DNA from: Lachnospiraceae bacterium
GTDB taxonomy: Bacteria > Bacillota > Clostridia > Lachnospirales > Lachnospiraceae
NCBI GenBank assembly: GCA_003446735.1
Contig: DMCJ01000071.1
Location: forward strand, 1-7,960
Reading direction: 5' to 3'
DNA: 7,960 nucleotides
Below the pieces are notes generated by a model. That model ran no database searches and had not been told where the DNA came from. It worked only from the letters and a program-made list of their open reading frames with translations. The first letter of the stretch is position 1. Every line of letters begins with the position of its first letter. The translations under genes were made by a program, and so were the position numbers. Below are positions 5,860 through 7,960 of this stretch, in pieces.

Positions 5860-7141
5860 GGGAGCCTCCTCCTAATAAGAGTTTTACGGTCCTCTGGGGA
5901 TTAAAGTCTTCCATGTCATCCGGCACGTTCTGGCCGTATGTGATATAGCTCATGTCGGCTCCCGTATGAAGCTTTAGATTTAAGAGATTTCCGAGAGTCG
6001 TCGTTTCGTCGAGCTTTGTAAATATAAGCTTATAATCCGTAAGTGTCGAATATGTATCCGCGATACTGAGTAAGTCCTTATATTTGGTGGTCGCGCTTAC
6101 GACAAGGTACGCCTCTTTTTCTATGGGACTTACGACCGCATCCAAAAATTCTTTCATATTCTCTCTCTGGCTCACATTATGCTGGCTGTGACCCGCGGTA
6201 TCTATAAAGATATAGTCATAGGAGATGAATTCTTCTATCCCGGATAAAAGCTCATCTGCCGAATATATGACCCTGAAAGGAACCTCGAGTATGTTTGCAT
6301 AGGTGCGAAGCTGCTCAGCTGCGGCGATCCTGTATGTATCCGTGGTAAAAAGAGCTACTTTTTCCTTTCTCTCAACGCTGTATCTTGAAGCGATCTTGGC
6401 TATCGTCGTAGTCTTTCCGACGCCGGTAGGTCCTACAAAGAATACGACCTTCGGGCCCTTTGAGGCTTTGGTAACGCCCCCTGGGGAGCCGAATTTAAGT
6501 ATCATCTTCTGATATACGTTGGATAACATGAAATCAATGGGCATATTGGGCTTAAGTACGCCGTCAAGCTCGTCTATTATCTGATTTGCATATTTCTCAT
6601 CGATCTCGTTTTCGAGCATCGTATCGTAAAGGAGCTTTAAGAATTTTACATTGCTTCCTTCTTCCTTTACCTTTACATTCTCGCTCTCAGCAGGCTTTTC
6701 ATTATCCTTTGACTTATCGTTATCCGGTGATAAAAGCCTTTCTTTAAGATCATTCTCCTCGGAAGAGCCTTTTTTTGAAGTATCGCTCTCATGCTCGTAG
6801 GAAAGCTGCTTTTCAAGGAGATTCTGAAGATCGTCAAGCCTTTTTTCTATCTTCTTTTCGTTCTCCGCGCTCTTTATCTTTTCTTCCCTTACGGCTTCCT
6901 GCTTCTTTACGATATCCGCCTCTTTGGGAGAAGGATTTAAGGAAGGTCTTGTGGGAACTACCCTGTCGGGCTCTTCTTCGAGCGCCACCGTGACCTCTAC
7001 GTTCTTAGGCGCAAGGAAAGAGAATATCCCCTTTTTCTTGGCTTCCCTTACATTCATGACGACAACGCCCGCGCCAAGTTCCTTCTTGGCGTTTTCTACG
7101 GCTTCGTCTTCGGTTTTTCCGGTAAACTTTTTGATTATCAT
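5846..7141 (-). CDS. flhF: FlhF, SRP-type GTPase for flagellar biogenesis
   Basis: SRP/FtsY-family GTPase of 431 residues that directs flagellar assembly sites with FlhG. The N-terminal B domain (about 1-55) begins MIIKKFTGKTEDEAVENAKK, a typical FlhF start. A highly charged Lys/Glu/Ser linker (about 56-165) is probably flexible. The NG GTPase domain follows (about 166-425): G1 GPTGVGKT (237-244), DTYR (268-271) followed by IAAAEQLRTYA, G3 DTAGHS (314-319), G4 TKLDE (375-379) and YGQNVPDD (402-409). The G3 motif has His at 318, where SRP-type GTPases usually have Arg. The ATG is fixed by an in-frame TAG two codons upstream. The gene starts 27 nt after flhA and its last 14 nt overlap flhG, whose ribosome binding site encodes the Gly-rich FlhF tail. 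Confidence 0.97.
   Translation of the reverse strand: MIIKKFTGKTEDEAVENAKKELGAGVVVMNVREAKKKGIFSFLAPKNVEVTVALEEEPDRVVPTRPSLNPSPKEADIVKKQEAVREEKIKSAENEKKIEKRLDDLQNLLEKQLSYEHESDTSKKGSSEENDLKERLLSPDNDKSKDNEKPAESENVKVKEEGSNVKFLKLLYDTMLENEIDEKYANQIIDELDGVLKPNMPIDFMLSNVYQKMILKFGSPGGVTKASKGPKVVFFVGPTGVGKTTTIAKIASRYSVERKEKVALFTTDTYRIAAAEQLRTYANILEVPFRVIYSADELLSGIEEFISYDYIFIDTAGHSQHNVSQRENMKEFLDAVVSPIEKEAYLVVSATTKYKDLLSIADTYSTLTDYKLIFTKLDETTTLGNLLNLKLHTGADMSYITYGQNVPDDMEDFNPQRTVKLLLGGGSHGPG
5865..5873 (-). promoter_or_regulatory. Strong ribosome binding site of flhG, inside the end of flhF
   Basis: AGGAGGAGG on the minus strand, 5 nt before the flhG ATG; a near-ideal Shine-Dalgarno. The same bases encode the Gly-Gly-Gly run (424-426) near the FlhF C-terminus. 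It fixes the flhG start within the overlap. Confidence 0.85.
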
Positions 7142-7150
7142 GGCCTAATG

Positions 7151-7165
7151 CCGCCTGTCTCCTTA
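7151..7165 (-). promoter_or_regulatory. Possible ribosome binding site region of flhF
   Basis: Two candidates lie in the 27-nt flhA-flhF gap on the minus strand. AGGCGG at 7156..7151 is 9 nt before the ATG. The better consensus match, TAAGGAG at 7165..7159, is 17 nt away, beyond normal spacing. An in-frame TAG rules out an earlier start, so AGGCGG is the likelier site. Confidence 0.45.
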
Positions 7166-7168
7166 TTG

Positions 7169-7960
7169 TTAATCCGATATCATGCCCACACTCTGGAGCT
7201 CGACTTCGGGTTCTATCTCATTATATGAAATAACGATAAGATCCTTTAAATAATCCTCGGTAAGTCTCTTAAAATACATCCTGACGATAGGTGAAGTGAT
7301 GACGATGGGGATCTTGCCCATCTGCTCCATTTTTTCGACTTCGCTTCTTGTATTATCGACTATGGCTTTGCTCTTTTCGGGATCTAAGGTAAGATAAGCG
7401 CCCTGCTCTGTCTGCTTAACGGAGCCCATTATCTCCTGCTCTACCTTGGGATCTAATGTTACAACGCTCGTTGTCTCGCCGGGGGTGAAGAATTTGTTGC
7501 ATATGGCTCTCTTTAAGCTCTGGCGCGCATATTCGGTAAGTATGTCCGTATCTCTCGTACTCGGAGCATAATCCGCGAGCGTCTCGAATATGGTTAACAG
7601 GTCTCTTATTGATATGCCTTCGGATAAGAGATTCTGAAGGACTTTCTGTATCTCTCCGAGCCCTAAGAGCTTTGGAACAAGTTCCTCTACGATCGAAGGA
7701 TTTGTCTCTTTTAAATTGTCTATTAAATTCTGAACATCCTGTCTTGTAAGAAGCTCTGCTATATGTCTTCTTATTATCTCGGTAAGGTGGGTGGCTATGA
7801 TACTCGGCGGGTCTACAACGGTATATCCTGCGGATTCCGCTCTTTCCCGCTGACCTTCGGTTATCCAGATAGCGGGAAGATGGAATGAAGGCTCCTCCGT
7901 GGGAATACCCGTTATCTCTTCCTCGACATATCCGGGATTCATGGCCATATAGTGGTCAAA
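7169..7960 (-). CDS. flhA: FlhA, flagellar type III export gate protein (C-terminal part; start beyond right edge)
   Basis: C-terminal 263 residues of FlhA, the large inner-membrane component of the flagellar protein export gate. The frame is open to the window edge: four codons (Phe-Asp-His-Tyr) precede the first in-window Met, giving the FlhA-like sequence DHYMAMNPG, so that Met is internal. Visible family signature: GYTVVDPPSIIATHLTEII (residues 45-63 of the fragment), then a region with ELLTRQDVQNLIDNLK. Full-length FlhA is about 690 residues, with N-terminal transmembrane helices and a cytoplasmic domain that docks chaperone-substrate complexes. Only the later part of that cytoplasmic domain is here, consistent with no membrane segments being seen. 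The homologue InvA/SctV of virulence secretion is less likely given the flhF-flhG neighbours. The TAA stop is 27 nt before flhF. Confidence 0.96.
   Translation of the reverse strand, partial: FDHYMAMNPGYVEEEITGIPTEEPSFHLPAIWITEGQRERAESAGYTVVDPPSIIATHLTEIIRRHIAELLTRQDVQNLIDNLKETNPSIVEELVPKLLGLGEIQKVLQNLLSEGISIRDLLTIFETLADYAPSTRDTDILTEYARQSLKRAICNKFFTPGETTSVVTLDPKVEQEIMGSVKQTEQGAYLTLDPEKSKAIVDNTRSEVEKMEQMGKIPIVITSPIVRMYFKRLTEDYLKDLIVISYNEIEPEVELQSVGMISD

Noticed and set aside
7946..7948. ATG as the start of a separate 259-residue protein
   Set aside because: The frame continues upstream without a stop to the window edge, with FlhA-like residues before this Met, so it is an internal methionine of flhA.

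Overview
This is a segment of a flagellar/chemotaxis (fla/che) operon, read entirely from the minus strand. It most likely comes from a low-to-moderate GC, Gram-positive member of the Clostridia. Three things point there: the gene order flhA-flhF-flhG-(pilZ)-cheB-cheA-cheW-cheC resembles the Bacillus/Clostridium fla/che operon, a CheC-type phosphatase is present instead of CheZ, and the ribosome binding sites are purine-rich. The protein style suggests Lachnospiraceae, but that is an impression, since no alignment was possible.

In transcription order (high to low coordinates) the window contains eight genes. First is the C-terminal part of FlhA, the flagellar export gate, cut off at the right edge. 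It is followed by FlhF (SRP-type GTPase), FlhG (MinD-like ATPase), a PilZ-domain YcgR-like protein, CheB (methylesterase), CheA (histidine kinase), CheW (coupling protein) and CheC (CheY-P phosphatase), which is cut off at the left edge. Neighbouring genes overlap by 4 or 14 nt, or are separated by only 1 to 27 nt. There is no room for an internal terminator or a conventional intergenic promoter, and no gene-free stretch exceeds 27 bases. Several Shine-Dalgarno sequences lie inside the end of the upstream gene, so translational coupling is likely.

FlhA, FlhF and FlhG serve flagellar assembly and the control of flagellar placement and number. The PilZ protein probably links c-di-GMP to motility. 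CheA and CheW form the receptor-kinase core, CheB gives adaptation by receptor demethylation, and CheC removes the signal by dephosphorylating CheY-P. CheR, CheY, CheD and receptors are not in the window; cheD is a reasonable expectation just beyond the left edge.

I found no mobile element, CRISPR array, RNA gene or clearly undescribed system. The points worth a second look are small: a pilZ gene embedded in the operon, cheB apparently dependent on pilZ for translation and starting with two A-tracts, the flhG ribosome binding site doubling as the glycine-rich tail of FlhF, and an unusual His in the FlhF G3 motif.
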